Assembly (NCBI GenBank): GCA_032871835.1
Contig: CM065296.1
Coordinates: 9,682,001 to 9,746,000, forward strand
DNA: 64,000 nucleotides
Direction of reading: 5' to 3'
Origin: Dipteronia dyeriana
Taxonomy: Eukaryota > Streptophyta > Magnoliopsida > Sapindales > Sapindaceae
Shown: piece after piece, positions 10,327 to 22,200 of the stretch
Layout: each line of letters starts with the position of its first letter
How positions within the stretch are numbered: position 1 is the first letter of the stretch
Notes under the pieces: generated by a model
What the model was told of the DNA's origin: nothing
Database searches by the model: none
What the model saw: the letters and a program-made list of their open reading frames with translations, nothing else
Position numbers and translations under genes: made by a program

Positions 10327-13002
10327 ATGGACCCATCTTCCTGTCATCGACTCTTTACTATAGTTCTCAAAGGGCTTGATCGTGTAGATTTTCAACTGGT
10401 TTCTTACGCTCGTAGATTATTGGGGGAAATTCCCCTTGGCGAACCTCTTTTTTTAGATGTTGATGTTTCTGGGCTTTACCCTGACGCCCGTTTTAGTTCT
10501 GAATCTAGTTCTAAATCATCTAGTTCAGATTCTGTCGTTTCTAATCACAGGGTACCACTTCGATCGAGGATGGGAAAACATCAAAGTAAAAGTGAAGCCC
10601 ATAAGCACAACTCGGGCAACGTCCGGATCAGGGATCAGATTATTGATGAGAAGGACGTTGAAGAGGAGTTCAGAAAATCTCGTCTATCTTTTTCTGTCGA
10701 TCGCCCGAGTGGGTATGATACCGAGCCGAATGTGGTAGGGAAAGATAAGATCGAGAAATATTATGCTCGATTCGACTTGGATGATTAAGTTATTCTGATT
10801 CCTGCCGATGATAGAGCCGTATGGAACCCTCCCCGGGCATGGTGGCAATTTATGGGTCCATGCTTTGTTGCGGCGTCACTCTTCCTCTTCAGTCGTTTAT
10901 TGCCTGGTTTCTGGCTGAAGCAGGGATCGCTCCAGCCTAACTGGCTGAAGCAGGGATCGCTCCAACCTAACTGGCCCTGAATAGCTACAAGATCTTAATG
11001 TGCATGTGGCATATGTGGAGCCGGATGAACCTGTCACCGCCTTCCCTGAGTGAAATCAGGCACTTCTACACACTAAGGCAATCTGGTCGGACAGGGACAT
11101 ACTTTCTCATGTCTAACCCACCAGATTGATGGGTCCCTGAGGGGACACAAGTGAATCGGGGAGTTGATACCTCCGTGATGCCAAGAAGAGAGGCTTTGTA
11201 TGGGGATTTCCTTCGTCCAACAAGTACTGGAAGAACATGTGGTTTTTCGTCGGAGGGAACGTTGGACTTGAAGTTACTCTTTCGGCTGGGGAGACTGGAA
11301 TGATGTTAAAGGTTCCCTATTTTTTCTGTTCCCCTGATGTATAGAACAAGAAAAAACTTGAATTTTACGATACTGAGTTGACCAAACTTACTCGGGCTAC
11401 AGTTCACACTTTGAAAAAAATGAGCAGAATTTATCTTTTTAATTAGAAGAAGATGATAGATCTTTGTTTCTTTAGCCAAATCTCTGGCTATCGCAGGCAA
11501 TGTAAGTGATCTTCCCACCTTTTTTTTAAATGTTGCTCTTTATATTCTGACGCGATTCTTTTTCACCATTTTTTTAAGTGTATGACTCGAACATTGTCTA
11601 CGACATTCAATCTCGCCAAATGAAATCAATCTTTCAGGCAAGCCAAAAAGAAGCTTCTCGTCAGAGCAAATAAGGTATTGCCCCACCTGAGTCAAATAAG
11701 GACTCTGATGGGGCTGACGAGCAGATCCCCGAATATGTCCCCGAGGAATTCATCCGGTCGACCGTATGGGAGTCTAGTGGTCTGAGTGGCCCAGCTGGCC
11801 ATACTCAGGAATTGCTTGAAGACGAAGGAAGGTAAAATGGTCTTGGTGAGGGGCCTGGTGAATCGAGTTCCTCGGTTGTGGTCCCTACCGAGCGGATGGA
11901 CGCTAGTGACGAAGGAAAAACCTCTAATGGACTAGTAAATATAGATCCTGACTTTTTTGAATCCTTCCGGGATGATGACCATGAAAATCCCTCTGCTGAT
12001 CTCGACTTCCACCGTTCTCGGGCTGAGAAACGGAAGGCGATCAATTCTCCCGTTCACCCTTATAAGGTTTCTCGGGTGGTTTCATTTATCAACTTTAGTG
12101 ATGAAGATACCGGGGTCGAGATTCCCCTGAGCGTTGATGTTGAAGCATTGGCGGGTGTGGAGACTTTTGACCCGAACAGAGGCTCTTTCCCCCCAAGGTT
12201 GAAGATGTAAGGGCTGAATCTTCGGGAGGTCCTTCTTATCCTTTTCCCCAAGATATGCTTAGAGCGATGTCTTCTGGTCGGGCTTTCATCTGGGATGATC
12301 ACTGGAGCCATTTCAGGGATGCTTTTTTGACGAGCCGTCTTCATAATATTTTCAAAGGCACATCTTATGTGAGTTTTATTCTCAATTCTTAATTGTCTTG
12401 CTTGATAGATTTTTTTTTTAAAAAAAAATCATTTCCTTGTAGATGGTGGCCAAGTTCACTGAGCATGTTCAGACGCAGCAACATCAAGCTGATCGAATAA
12501 GGCGTCTTGAAGCTCAGCTGAAAGAGAGTGAGGATAGCTGTGCTCGGGTTAAATCGGCTTATCAAATGGAGGTGGGCTTTGCCCAAGTGTTTGCAGACCA
12601 ATGTTTGGCGAAACAAGTGAAGGCCAAGGAAAGAGCTTCTTTTACTGAGGAAAAGGCTATGTCACTTCAAAACTTATTGTCTTCTGCCCAGGAATCGATG
12701 TTTAAAGCCGAACAGGAAGCAAAGCAGTCTAAGTCGGTATATGAACAGAAGATCGAGGACTTGGAACACCAAGCTTTGACGGTCGAATCCTTATCCAAAG
12801 AGGCCAGGCTGAAACTTGAAGTCCAGGGGGTTGATCATTTTAAAGATCCCCTGCTTATGATGCCCTTCTCTTTCGGGAATTTCAACGACGGCTTGTTTCA
12901 GCTGGCGAATTTTTTAAGGTCAAGAATCGAGCAACTGAAAAAGCCCAAATCAACTGGGAGCTATCGATTAAGAACCACGTGGATCAGTCCCTGGAATCTC
13001 TT
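10327..13002 (+). pseudogene. Antisense gene of Tat element, copy 2
   Basis: Homologous exon by exon to the copy at 1771-4745. Exon 1 starts MDPSSCHRLFTIVLKGLDRV and is open to 10788, after which a stop and frame changes break it; a duplication of about 32 bases (GGCTGAAGCAGGGATCGCTC repeated near 10914 and 10946) falls in the conserved LAxNSYKxLMCMWHMWSRM region. Intron 1 (GTAAGT donor near 11510) ends TTTTAAG near 11579. The acidic exon is open at 11878-12210 (FFESFRDD, RVVSFINFSDED). Intron 2 runs from GTGAGT near 12368 to TTGTAG at 12442. The coiled-coil exon is open from MVAKFTEHVQTQQHQADRIR (12443) until the junction at 13002. Confidence 0.75.
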
Positions 13003-13447
13003 TGATTTTTAAGAATGCATGCTCGCACTTTTTGTTCCATTCGAGTCCTTTTCCTTTTTTAATCACTTTAAAAAAGGGAGCACATTTATCTGTGGCATTT
13101 GAGATGAATCTACCCAAGAAAGCTAAGCATCCTGTTAAGCGTTGCACTTCTTTTAGCTTCCTTGGTGATGTCATTTTTTGTAGGGCTTGGATCTTTTTAG
13201 GATTTACTTCTATCCCCCTTTGGTGAACTTGGAAACCCATGAACCTTCTTGAAGAAACTCCGAATAGGCACTTGTTCGGATTTAGCTTCATTAGGTATTT
13301 CCTCAAAACATAGAATGTCTCTCAAAGTATGCCTTTCTGCCGAGATGCTTTTGGTCAGCATGTCATCTATGCAAACTTCCATGTTTCTTCCTATTTGTCG
13401 TGCGAAGATTCTGTTGACCAGCCTTTGGTATGTTGCCCCTGCATTTC
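13003..13447 (-). pseudogene. Ty3/gypsy reverse transcriptase fragment
   Basis: Minus-strand frames carry NAGATYQRLVNRIF, then NMEVCIDDMLTKS (the F/Y-x-D-D catalytic motif, here C-I-D-D), then LNPNKCLFGV, RFMGFQVHQRGIEVNP and LKEVQRLTGCLAFLGRFIS, the RT thumb and connection of Tat-lineage elements. A frame change near 13250 and an indel at NAGAT mark decay. It belongs to the element whose LTR is at 8971. Confidence 0.85.
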
Positions 13448-13451
13448 CTCA

Positions 13452-13565
13452 AAATTGTCTTAAGGACACTGTGTGAAACACAGGTCACGGATCAAACTCT
13501 GTTTCCAACGTTACTTTCTGTTTTCATTGATACAAGTCAGGTTTGATTGCAAAATACGTTTTACA
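13452..13565 (+). repeat. 5' LTR remnant (last 114 bases) of the copia element
   Basis: Matches 19650-19763 at equal length with a few substitutions, ending TTTTACA in both. The preceding ~860 bases of LTR are missing and gypsy RT sequence abuts directly. Confidence 0.8.
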
Positions 13566-13636
13566 ATCTTAAGACAAATTTTCTCCTTTTTCGTTTTAAA
13601 ATTATTTTCAAACAACGTTTGCCTTTTCAAACTTTC

Positions 13637-13653
13637 TGGTATCAGGGTTCTGG
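13637..13653 (+). other. Primer-binding-site-like sequence
   Basis: TGGTATCAGGGTTCTGG begins like the initiator-methionine tRNA primer site TGGTATCAGAGC of plant copia elements. It lies 71 bases after the apparent LTR end. Either the true LTR extends to about 13635 and the 3' LTR lacks its last 70 bases, or the site is displaced. Confidence 0.5.
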
Positions 13654-13708
13654 TTCAGATCGTAAAAAACTTGAAAATAAATCATTGATTCAGTTTTTCA
13701 ACTATGGT

Positions 13709-13946
13709 AATCGGGTTCCTCTGGAACACTGATTCAATTTGGAAATCGGGTTCTTTGAAACACTGATTTCAATTTTATATACATACGTTACCTGTGTAGA
13801 TCGGGTTCTTTGGAATACTGATTTCAATTTCAAATATATATATATATATCATTAAACTGTGGAAATTGGGTCTATTATTAGACACTGGTTTCGAAATCAA
13901 TTGTGATTTCAATTGTGTTATCGGGTCTACAATATCAGACACTGAT
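13709..13946 (+). repeat. Array of five hairpin units in the copia leader
   Basis: Five units of the form ATCGGG...ACACTGAT recur before gag. Outer arms AATC/GATT and inner arms pair in each unit: GTTC/GAAC (13715-13718 with 13724-13727); GTT/AAC or TTC/GAA (about 13750-13761); GTTC with GAAT (13805-13816, one wobble); GTCTA/TAGAC (13870-13874 with 13879-13883); GTCT/AGAC (13925-13928 with 13937-13940). Stem sequence changes but pairing is kept. Role unknown; packaging, dimerisation or translation control are possible for a retroelement leader. Confidence 0.65.
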
Positions 13947-14040
13947 TGTGATTTCCATCGTGAAATCTGATTTGATATCAACTAATATCTTTGCTATTAT
14001 TTATGTGATACTAAAACGATTCTGTTTTGTTTCAGATATT

Positions 14041-17000
14041 ATGGCAAACAAATCAAATGTGAACTCCGATGTTTCACTAGAGACTCCAAAAGTTAATCCA
14101 AGTATGGGATTAGATACTTCAGCTGTGAACTCTGTGCTTGTGGGCCAGGTACCAGTAATAGTACCTACTGTGGCTACAACGACTCCGGCCATCAACTCCT
14201 TCGTGAGAAACATGCCTGATCTAGTGATGAGCCAGTATATGAGTCAATGGAATGTTCCCATGGCAAATCCCTACATGAATTCAGTACCTTTACCGATGAA
14301 TCATATGGAGAAACCTGATAAGTTCAGTGGACCGAATTTTAAACGATGGCAACAAAAGATGCTGTTTTATCTGACCACACTGAACTTTGGCAGATTCTTG
14401 ACTGAAGATGCTCCTAAACCTAATAATGGTGAAGAGCAAGATGTTCAGGTATAGAATGCTATTGATGCATGGAATCACTCAGATTTCCTATGCCGTAATT
14501 ACATACTGAACGGGCTGTCAGATTCGCTATATAGCGTTTATTCTTCAAAGAAAACAGCCAAAGAAATGTGGGAATCACTAGACCGCAAATACAAAACCGA
14601 GGACGCTGGTTCCAAGAAGTTTATTGTCGCCCAGTTTCTTGATTACAAGATAGGGGATTCCAAGACAGTTATAAGTCAAGTCCAAGAGCTACAGGTGATT
14701 CTGCATGAGATACATGCAGAAGGGATAACCCTGAGTGAAACTTTCCAGGTGGCTACAATCATTGAGAAGCTTCCTCCTTCATGGAAAGAGTTCAAAAACT
14801 ATCTCAAACACAATCGAAAGGAGATGAAGATCGATGATCTGATTCTCAAACTTCGTATTCAGAAAGATCACATAAAGTATGACAAGAAAGATGTCAATGC
14901 GTCTGAAGCGAAGATCAATGTGGTTGAGCATGGGCAAAGTTCTAAACCAAAGAAGAACAAGCTTGAGAAAGGATCCAAATTGGGTCCTAAGGGAAGAGTC
15001 TCTAAAAAGCCAAAATTCCAAGGGAAGTGCTTCAATTGTGACAAGCTGGGTCACAAATCTTCTAAGTGCAGGTTGCCAAAGAAGAAGAAGAACCATGAGG
15101 CAAACGTGGTTGCTGGGATCTCAAGAGATGTATCCGAGAGCAATCTCTCTGCAGTTGTGACAGATGCAAACCTTGTTGGGTCAAACCCAAAGGAGTGGTG
15201 GTTGGATACTGTGGCCACTCGTCATATATGCTCTGACAGGGAGATGTTCAATATATTTGAAGAAATGAAGAATGAAGAAAAGTTATATATGGGAAACTCA
15301 GCCACATCTGACATGAAGGGACGTGTTCAAGTCATTCTCAAGATGACCTCTGGTATAACCCTGAGCTTGAACAATGTATTGTATGTACCTGATATACGCA
15401 AGAACTTGGTTTCCGGTTCGTTGCTCAATCAACATGGGTTCAAGATGGTGATTGAATCAGACAAAGTGGTTTTAACCAAGCAGGGAACTTATGTGGGTAG
15501 GGGATATGTAACTGAAGGGTTGTTTAAGCTTAATGTATATGTTGTCAAAAGAACAATCAATAAAGATAATTCTTCAGTTTATTTGCTTGAGTCTTCCAAT
15601 TTATGGCATGGTAGACTAGGACACGTTAATTATGATACCCTGCATAGATTAATTAACTTAAATCATACTCCCGCATTCAATATTGATCCTAAACATAAGT
15701 GTGAAGTTTGCGTTGAAGCAAAATTAACAAGGTCATCATTTCAAACTATTGAAAGGAAATCTGAACCTCTTGATTTAATTCACACAGATATATGTGATTT
15801 AAAATTTGTTCAAACAAGAGGTGGCAACAAATATTTCATCACATTTATATATGATAGCACTAAATACTGCTATGTATATTTGTTGAAAAACAAGGATGAA
15901 GCTATAGAGAAGTTTAGTCTCTATAAAACTGAAGTTGAGAATCAACTCAACAAGAAAATCAAGGTACTGAGAAGTGACCGAGGTGGTGAATATGTAGCAC
16001 CGTTTGGTGAATTCTGTGCTCAAAACGGAATCATACATCAAACTACTGCAACATATTCCCCTCAGCAAAACGGTATTGCAGAACGTAAAAATCGTACCTT
16101 AAAAGAGATGATGAATGCAATGCTGATAAGTTCTGGACTGCCTCAGAACATGTGGGGTGACGCTATATTGTCTAGCAATTACCTTTTAAACAAGGTACCC
16201 CGAAAGATAGAAGACAAGACACCATATGAACTATGGAAAGGAAGAAAGTCTTCCTATAAATTCTTACGAATGTGGGGGTGTCTTGCCAAAGTAGCAGTAC
16301 CTATACCTAAGAAGGTGAAAATAGGTCCTAAAACTGTTGACTGCATTCTCATTGGATATGTACAAAACAGTAGTGCTCATCGATTCTTGGTCTATAAATC
16401 TGACATATCAGATATACACAAAAACACGATAATGGAATCTAGAAATGCAATGTTCTTTGAACATGTTTTTCCATATAAATCCAATGAAGAAACAAGTTCG
16501 TCAAAATGAACACATGATGATAGTTGTGAGGACCAAGAACAAGGAAATGAAGTAGAGGATGAACCTAGACATAGCAAAAGAGTAAGGACGGAAATGTCTT
16601 TTGGTCCAGATTTTATGACCTATTTGCTAGAAGGTGAACCTCGAACTTTCAAAGAAGAGGTAAGCTCTTCTGAAGGACTCTTGTGGAAAGAGGCAATCAA
16701 GAGCGAAATCGATTCCATCCTTCAAAATCATACTTTGGAATTAGTGGATCTTCCTCGGGGATGTAAACCGTTAGGATCTAAATGGATTTTCAAAAGAAAG
16801 ATGAATGCAGATGGAACAATTGATAAGTTTAAGGCCAGACTTGTAATTAAAGGTTACAATCAACGAGAAGGCCTAGAATACTTTGATACATATTCTCTTG
16901 TGATGAGAATAACCTCTATTAGAATGATACTTGCAATCGCAGCTTTGCGAAATCTTGAAGTACATCAAATGGATGTGAAAACGGCTTTCTTAAATGGAGA

Positions 17001-18195
17001 TTTAGATGAAGAAATTTACATGGAACAACCTTAGGGTTTTTCCGCTCCAGGACAAGGAAATAAAGTCTGTAAATTGGTGAAGTCTTTATATGGTTTAAAG
17101 CAAGCACCAAAACAATGGCATGAGAAATTTGACAATGCTATGATGTCAAACGGATTTAAGATCAACGAATGTGACAAATGTGACAAATGTGACAAATGTG
17201 TTTATGTCAAGGACACGGAAAATGGCTATGTCATTGTGTGCCTTTACGTTGATGACATGCTCATTGTTGGTAGTAATGATAAAATGGTCAAATCTACCAA
17301 GGATATGTTGAAATCAAGATTTGATATGAAAGATATGGGACCGGCTGATGTAATGTTGGGAATGAAAATCTCAAGGACATCTAATGGACTCATACTAAGT
17401 CAATCACACTATATTGACATGATTCTTGAGAAATTCAACAAAAATGATTCTGGAATTTCTAGAACACCATTAGATACAAATCTACATCTATCCAAGAATA
17501 AGGGTGAGAGCATCTCTTAACTAGAATATTCTTGAGTGATAGAAAGTTTGATGTACTTAACCAGTTGTACAAGACCAGACATAGCAAATGCAGTCAGCAA
17601 ATTAAGCAGATATACGAGTAATTCAAGAACCGATCACTGGAAAGGAATAGTAAGAGTACTGAAGTACTTACGATTCACTCGTAATCATGGACTGCATTAT
17701 ACCATATATCCAGCTGTCTTAGAAGGATACACTGATGCTAACTGGATATCTGATATGAAGGATTCAAAATCCACTAGTGGGTATGTGTTCACACTAGGTG
17801 GTGCGGCGGTATCTTGGAAATCCTCCAAACAAACATTTATAGCCAGATCCACCATGGAATCTGAGTTTATATCATTAGATGAATGTGGAGAGGAGGCTGA
17901 ATGGCTACACCAGTTCTTAGAAGATATTCCAAGATGGCCAAAGCCTGTGCCGGCGATTTGCTTTCACTGTGATAGTCAATCAACAATAGGAAGAGCACAG
18001 AGCAATATGTTTAATGGGAAGTCTAGACATATACGTCAAAGACATAATACCATTAGAAAACTAATCTCAACTGAGGTTATCATTATTGACTATGTAAGGT
18101 CAAAAGATAACATTGCGGATCTGCGTACTAAAGGGTTAAACAGAGAACTAGTTGAGACATCATCGAGAGGAATGAGACTAAAGCCCATTAAATAA
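14041..18195 (+). pseudogene. copia gag-pol, one frame with five premature stops
   Basis: Starts MANKSNVNSDV (ATG 14041). Domains in order: gag; zinc knuckle [14 protein letters not shown] (about 15029); protease with [12 protein letters not shown], where the catalytic D-T-G reads D-T-V; GAG-preintegrase [10 protein letters not shown] and CEVCVEAK; integrase D-D-E ([23 protein letters not shown]); RT QMDVKTAFLNG and CLYVDDML; RNase [16 protein letters not shown]. All segments stay in frame from 14041 to TAA 18195, broken only by stops at 14452 (TAG), 16507 (TGA), 17032 (TAG), 17518 (TAA) and 17533 (TGA). A 9-base unit is repeated in tandem near 17168-17196 (CDKCDKCDKC). Dead as a protein source, though without frameshifts. 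Confidence 0.95.
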
Positions 18196-18785
18196 AAGGT
18201 TGATACAATGGACACCCAACCTAATTGACTGGAGATCTCAAGATCTAGGTTCAATGGGACAACCAAGTTGTAAGACTCAGTTGGATCACTGTGGAGGTTA
18301 CCCTCAAGTCCATTCCTATGATGAAACAGTGATGCCCGTAGGGAAAAGGTTAAAATGTGGTTTTTAATGATTCTTATGCGTCGAAATTCCTAGATATGGA
18401 AATCCGAGCAAAGTAAAGCGGGTTACTCTTAATTAAGAAATCACCTATGTGAGAGAAGTGGGGCCGCTTCTAAAAGAGAATAGTGAAGGGCTATATTCTC
18501 CAGAGACTCTCACAGAACCAGACACATGTTCATGGCCAAAACGAACATAAAAATGAGAGCCAAATCGAGTCTGGAAGATATCTGTGTAAGGTGTGTGATC
18601 GTTTACACAAAATGGCAGAACAGTTCAAGGATATAACATCTACTGATCAGCCAGTAAAGTAAGCATACATTTACAAGGGAAGGTTTAAAGGGTAACACCT
18701 ACCTATCCTATGCAGGCTTCGACCGTTTGAACTTACCAAACATCTTCTTTGTGTCTCCTAGGTCAATTTCATTCATGTGAGGGAT
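18196..18785 (+). other. 3' untranslated region and polypurine tract of the copia element
   Basis: Between the gag-pol stop and the 3' LTR, about 590 bases without a reading frame. Ends in CATGTGAGGGAT directly before the LTR, a plausible polypurine primer. Confidence 0.65.
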
Positions 18786-19763
18786 TGTTGGAAATTTTAT
18801 GATAATCTCTCATTTTGAGAGCAAAAATTGAGTACGATAAATTCCATAGAAATGGAAGATTAAAGTGGATTCGAATTCTCCTCCATGAGAACTTCAAAAT
18901 GGTATACTCAAATTCACAAAATGGTTAATGGGTGAATGAGAAATCGAGTCTCAAAGTGGACCCATTGTGTAGGGATTAAAAGGAATCACACATTGCTTAG
19001 GGAAATCCTTTATAAGTAGTTTATAAGTGAATGTGTGATATGAGCTTTCAACATGTGTGTGGCATAGAGGCTCTCTCTCGCGCGCGCAAGGTGGTGGGGG
19101 GGGTGCAAATCATGGACCCCGAACCTTAGAATGCACAACTCGTGTGTGGGTGCGACCTGCGGACACGAATGCCGCTCCGATTGGACCGTGAGAGTTCAGT
19201 TGACCTTTTGTCATTTCCCTAAGTCAACGTTTTTTATTGTGCTGAATAAGGAAAGCTTTAATTGTTTGGATTCTGATTTCTTACTTGATCACTATGAATA
19301 CAGAATCGGGTTTTATTATAAATAAATCTCTTTGGAGAATATTATCAAATTAAATTATTTCCTTATTAAATCAAAAACGAATTTTTCAAATATAATCCCG
19401 AATTAATCTCAAAACCCTAGTGTTTCGGTTTGGGTATTTAATATCTCTAATATTCTGTTCAACACACACAGAACAAAACAATTCCAGTTTTTTCTTTTGA
19501 GCAGCCGATTTCTTTTCTTCTCTGGTTTTCCTTGTAAGTTCAAAACTCGGTTTGAGTTCGCTGGTAGTGAATAGTCCTTATTCCTACCACTGTTGAACCG
19601 TTGTATCCTGGGAGACAATCGCCTAATACACATACGGTGTTGTTCGGCGAAATTGTCTTAAGGACACCATGTGAAACACGGGTCTCGGATCAAACTTTGT
19701 TTCTAACGTTACTTTCTGTTTTCATTGATACCAGTCAGGTTTGATTGCAAAATATGTTTTACA
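18786..19763 (+). repeat. 3' LTR of the copia element
   Basis: 978 bases from TGTTGGAAAT to TTTTACA. Contains TTTATAAGTAGTTTATAAG near 19010-19030 as a TATA candidate, a CTCTCTCTCGCGCGCGC run near 19070 and GGTGGTGGGGGGGGTG. Its last 114 bases recur at 13452-13565. Confidence 0.8.
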
Positions 19764-20135
19764 ATACATACTTAAAATTTCAATTATAAAATTAAGAAAA
19801 TAAATAAAAAGAAAATCATACTCAAACAAATACTTAAAATATCACCAATAAAATTTAAAGTTTAAGCTAAAAATCAAGTCCCGACAAATCATCTTAAACT
19901 TGATTAATATTTTGTAGTGGACTCTTCCTTTTAAGATATTCACTCAAATCGTTTACTCTATTTTTTACATCGTTGATGCTCTATAGCCCAATTTATGATC
20001 ATAAGTGAGCAGTTGTTGTTGTCGATTTCTTGAACTCGTCATCATCATGTTGGCTTTATCTTGACAAAATCAATTAGTATCAAGCATAATCCATTGTTAT
20101 TAAGGCTTTCGAATCGTCAAATTTATGACAAGAAT
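19764..20135. repeat. Second copy of the dispersed repeat of 8079-8512
   Basis: Begins ACATACTTAAAATTTCAAT within a few bases of the copia LTR end and runs parallel to 8079-8512 with many substitutions and small indels. The start of similarity in both copies falls near the copia end, so the LTR may have inserted in this repeat. No coding signal. Confidence 0.6.
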
Positions 20136-20640
20136 ATTAGTACTTTTTGGTTGAACCATATCATGAATAAATTACCTGAAACCTGAAACACGCGCTACTA
20201 TCTTGAGGACATTTATCTTAAATTTCTCCTCAATTAAACAATTTTTTATATATAAATCTTTTTCGCTAACACAACCGATGAATTGATTAATCAAGATAAA
20301 AATAAAATAAAATAAACAATCTATATTATTTTCGTAATATAGAAGACAATTTAAATTCATACCTTCATGATTTTGCTATTGCTTTATAGAAGATGTCATA
20401 GATATCTTTATAGATAAATTTTTTTTTATCATATAAGATATGAAGCCTATTTCAATAATAGAATAAAATAAAAGTTTAAAAGAAACTCAAACAGTTTCCG
20501 AATTAAAAAACATATATTATAAACATAAAAGATAAAAGATGAGTTATAACAATAAAAAATATATTTTAGAACAAATTAAAATTATTGAACAAAATAAGAC
20601 TCTATAGTTATTAATTTATCTAAATAATTCACATATGAAT
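20136..20640. other. AT-rich stretch without recognised features
   Basis: No reading frame, inverted ends or repeat structure that I can support. Confidence 0.5.
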
Positions 20641-20870
20641 CTTGATTTCCAAATTCCAATTAAACATTTAAACTACCCATAATTTCAGTTAAACAAAAAT
20701 TAATTACATTACCTATATTTTTAATTTATTTTTTCTTTATTCTTATTGTTAATATATTATAATATATGAAACCCAGATTTCCAAATTCCAGTTAAACAAT
20801 AAAACTACCCATAATTCTAATTAAACAAAAATTAATTAAACTACCCATATTTTTAATTTAAATAATTTTA
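20641..20870. repeat. Imperfect tandem duplication, about 130-bp period
   Basis: GATTTCCAAATTCCA, AACTACCCATAATT and AAACAAAAATTAATTA recur in the same order in two adjacent blocks (about 20641-20745 and 20775-20870). Non-coding. Confidence 0.65.
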
Positions 20871-20899
20871 TTTTAAAAAAAGAATTTGAAACCCAGATT

Positions 20900-21922
20900 T
20901 CTCAACCCAAACCCAAATTTATTCTCTTCCAAACCCAGATTTATTTTTTTCTTGCAACAACCAAATCCATACGTAAATTAAAACGAATTTTAAAAAATAA
21001 AATGAACACCATCAATCTTTGCAAACCCAGGTCATCAATCTTCATTTCTTTACAAATCCAACACCAACACCATCTGTCATTATCATCATCTCTAGCCACC
21101 GACACAAACCCTCATCAGTCATCAACATCATCTTCCTCCAACACCAACACCCAAACCCTAGCCACTGCCACCATTCAAAAGCCGCCTCTTCTTCTCTCTC
21201 TTCACATCTAGTTCATCGCGTGCTCTCTCTCCCTCTCTACGGATTTGGTTCCAGCCGACGCATCTCTTCAGATCACGCTCGATCTTATTCAGCCACTGTC
21301 GCTTCTTCTCTCTCTTTTCACATCAGGTTCATTGATCTCTCTCTTTCTGTCTCATCGCGAAACCATCTTCATCAATCTCCTCCATTTCCGATCTCCGTTT
21401 TCTATGCCTTTTTTCTCTCTTATTTCATGTGATTTTATGATTGGGTTTGGTGGTGGTTGATTTGTGCGATTTCGGGTTGGTGGAGCACTGGTGATGGGAT
21501 TTCGGGTGGGTGGTGGTGCGATTTCTTGCTTGGATTTTAGTGGTGGTTTGACTAGTGCGATTTCATGTTTGGGTGGTAGTGCGATTTGGTGCTTGTGTTT
21601 GGCTGTTTGGTTGTGACGATTTTGATGGAGTTCCATTTGTTTCTCCATTGATGGAGATCTGAAAATCCATCAGTGTTCTTCTCTTTTATTTTTATTTTTA
21701 TTTTTATTTTCAATTTTTGTAAGTGGATTTCGTTTATGGGTGTGAAATGAGTTTTTGTTTTGTTTTGTTGCTGATAAAATGAAGGAAAGAAAAGCTAAAT
21801 CCTTGATTATTTTTTTTGGTTTCTCGGTGTTCGAAATTTAATTAATGAAGATTAATGAATCTGGGATTGTAAAGATTCATGATCCCCAACAATGTTCATA
21901 TTTAAAAAAAATCATTTAATTT

Positions 21923-21969
<47 letters not shown>

Positions 21970-22200
21970 TTGGACATTAGTCAATGAGTCAAAGAGCTTG
22001 TGGGTGTTATTATTATATTTTTTTAGTTTTAATGCAATTATTTATATATTCAGGGTATATAAGTGTAATTTACCATTGACGCCCGTTTTGTTTCTATCGG
22101 TTTTTGTAAATTCATGAAAGTTCAGGAAGTTAAGTGTCAAGAAAAAAAATTCAAGGGTACTATACAACTGCACTATTAGTATATGGGGCATCAGTACTAT
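20900..22200. other. CT-rich then GT-rich block related to the long-TIR element at 36323
   Basis: CT-rich on the left (TCTCTCTCCCTCTCTACGG near 21220), GT-rich in the middle, with GAAGATTAATGAATCTGGG and TTGTAAAGATT near 21845, which resemble GAAGATTGATGAACTGGG and TTGTAAAGATT near 37190 in the long-TIR element. Also holds an (ATT)n microsatellite at 21924-21969. Probably a diverged relative or captured gene leader; terminal repeats not found. Bases 22201-22426 hold nothing recognisable. Confidence 0.35.

Larger units (their letters stand above)
8971..13447 (-). mobile_element. Truncated Ty3/gypsy element, second copy, inverted
   Basis: The 3' LTR (8971-9822) is followed leftward-to-rightward by the polypurine tract, the antisense gene (on + here) and then, after a sharp junction at about 13002/13003, by reverse transcriptase on the minus strand. 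Same family as 45-6141 but in opposite orientation, so the LTRs of the two elements face each other 2.8 kb apart. Everything between RT and the last exon of the antisense gene is deleted (RNase H, integrase, the 91-bp array), and the element stops within RT where copia sequence begins. Confidence 0.8.
13452..19763 (+). mobile_element. Ty1/copia LTR retrotransposon, 5'-truncated LTR
   Basis: One gag-pol reading frame (14041-18195) sits between a 114-base 5' LTR remnant and a full 3' LTR of 978 bases that starts TGTTGGAAAT after a purine-rich GTGAGGGAT. The order gag, protease, integrase, RT, RNase H in one frame is Ty1/copia. Lineage probably Tork-like (inference from the integrase C-terminal style). 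No target duplication can be shown because the left end is lost. Confidence 0.9.
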
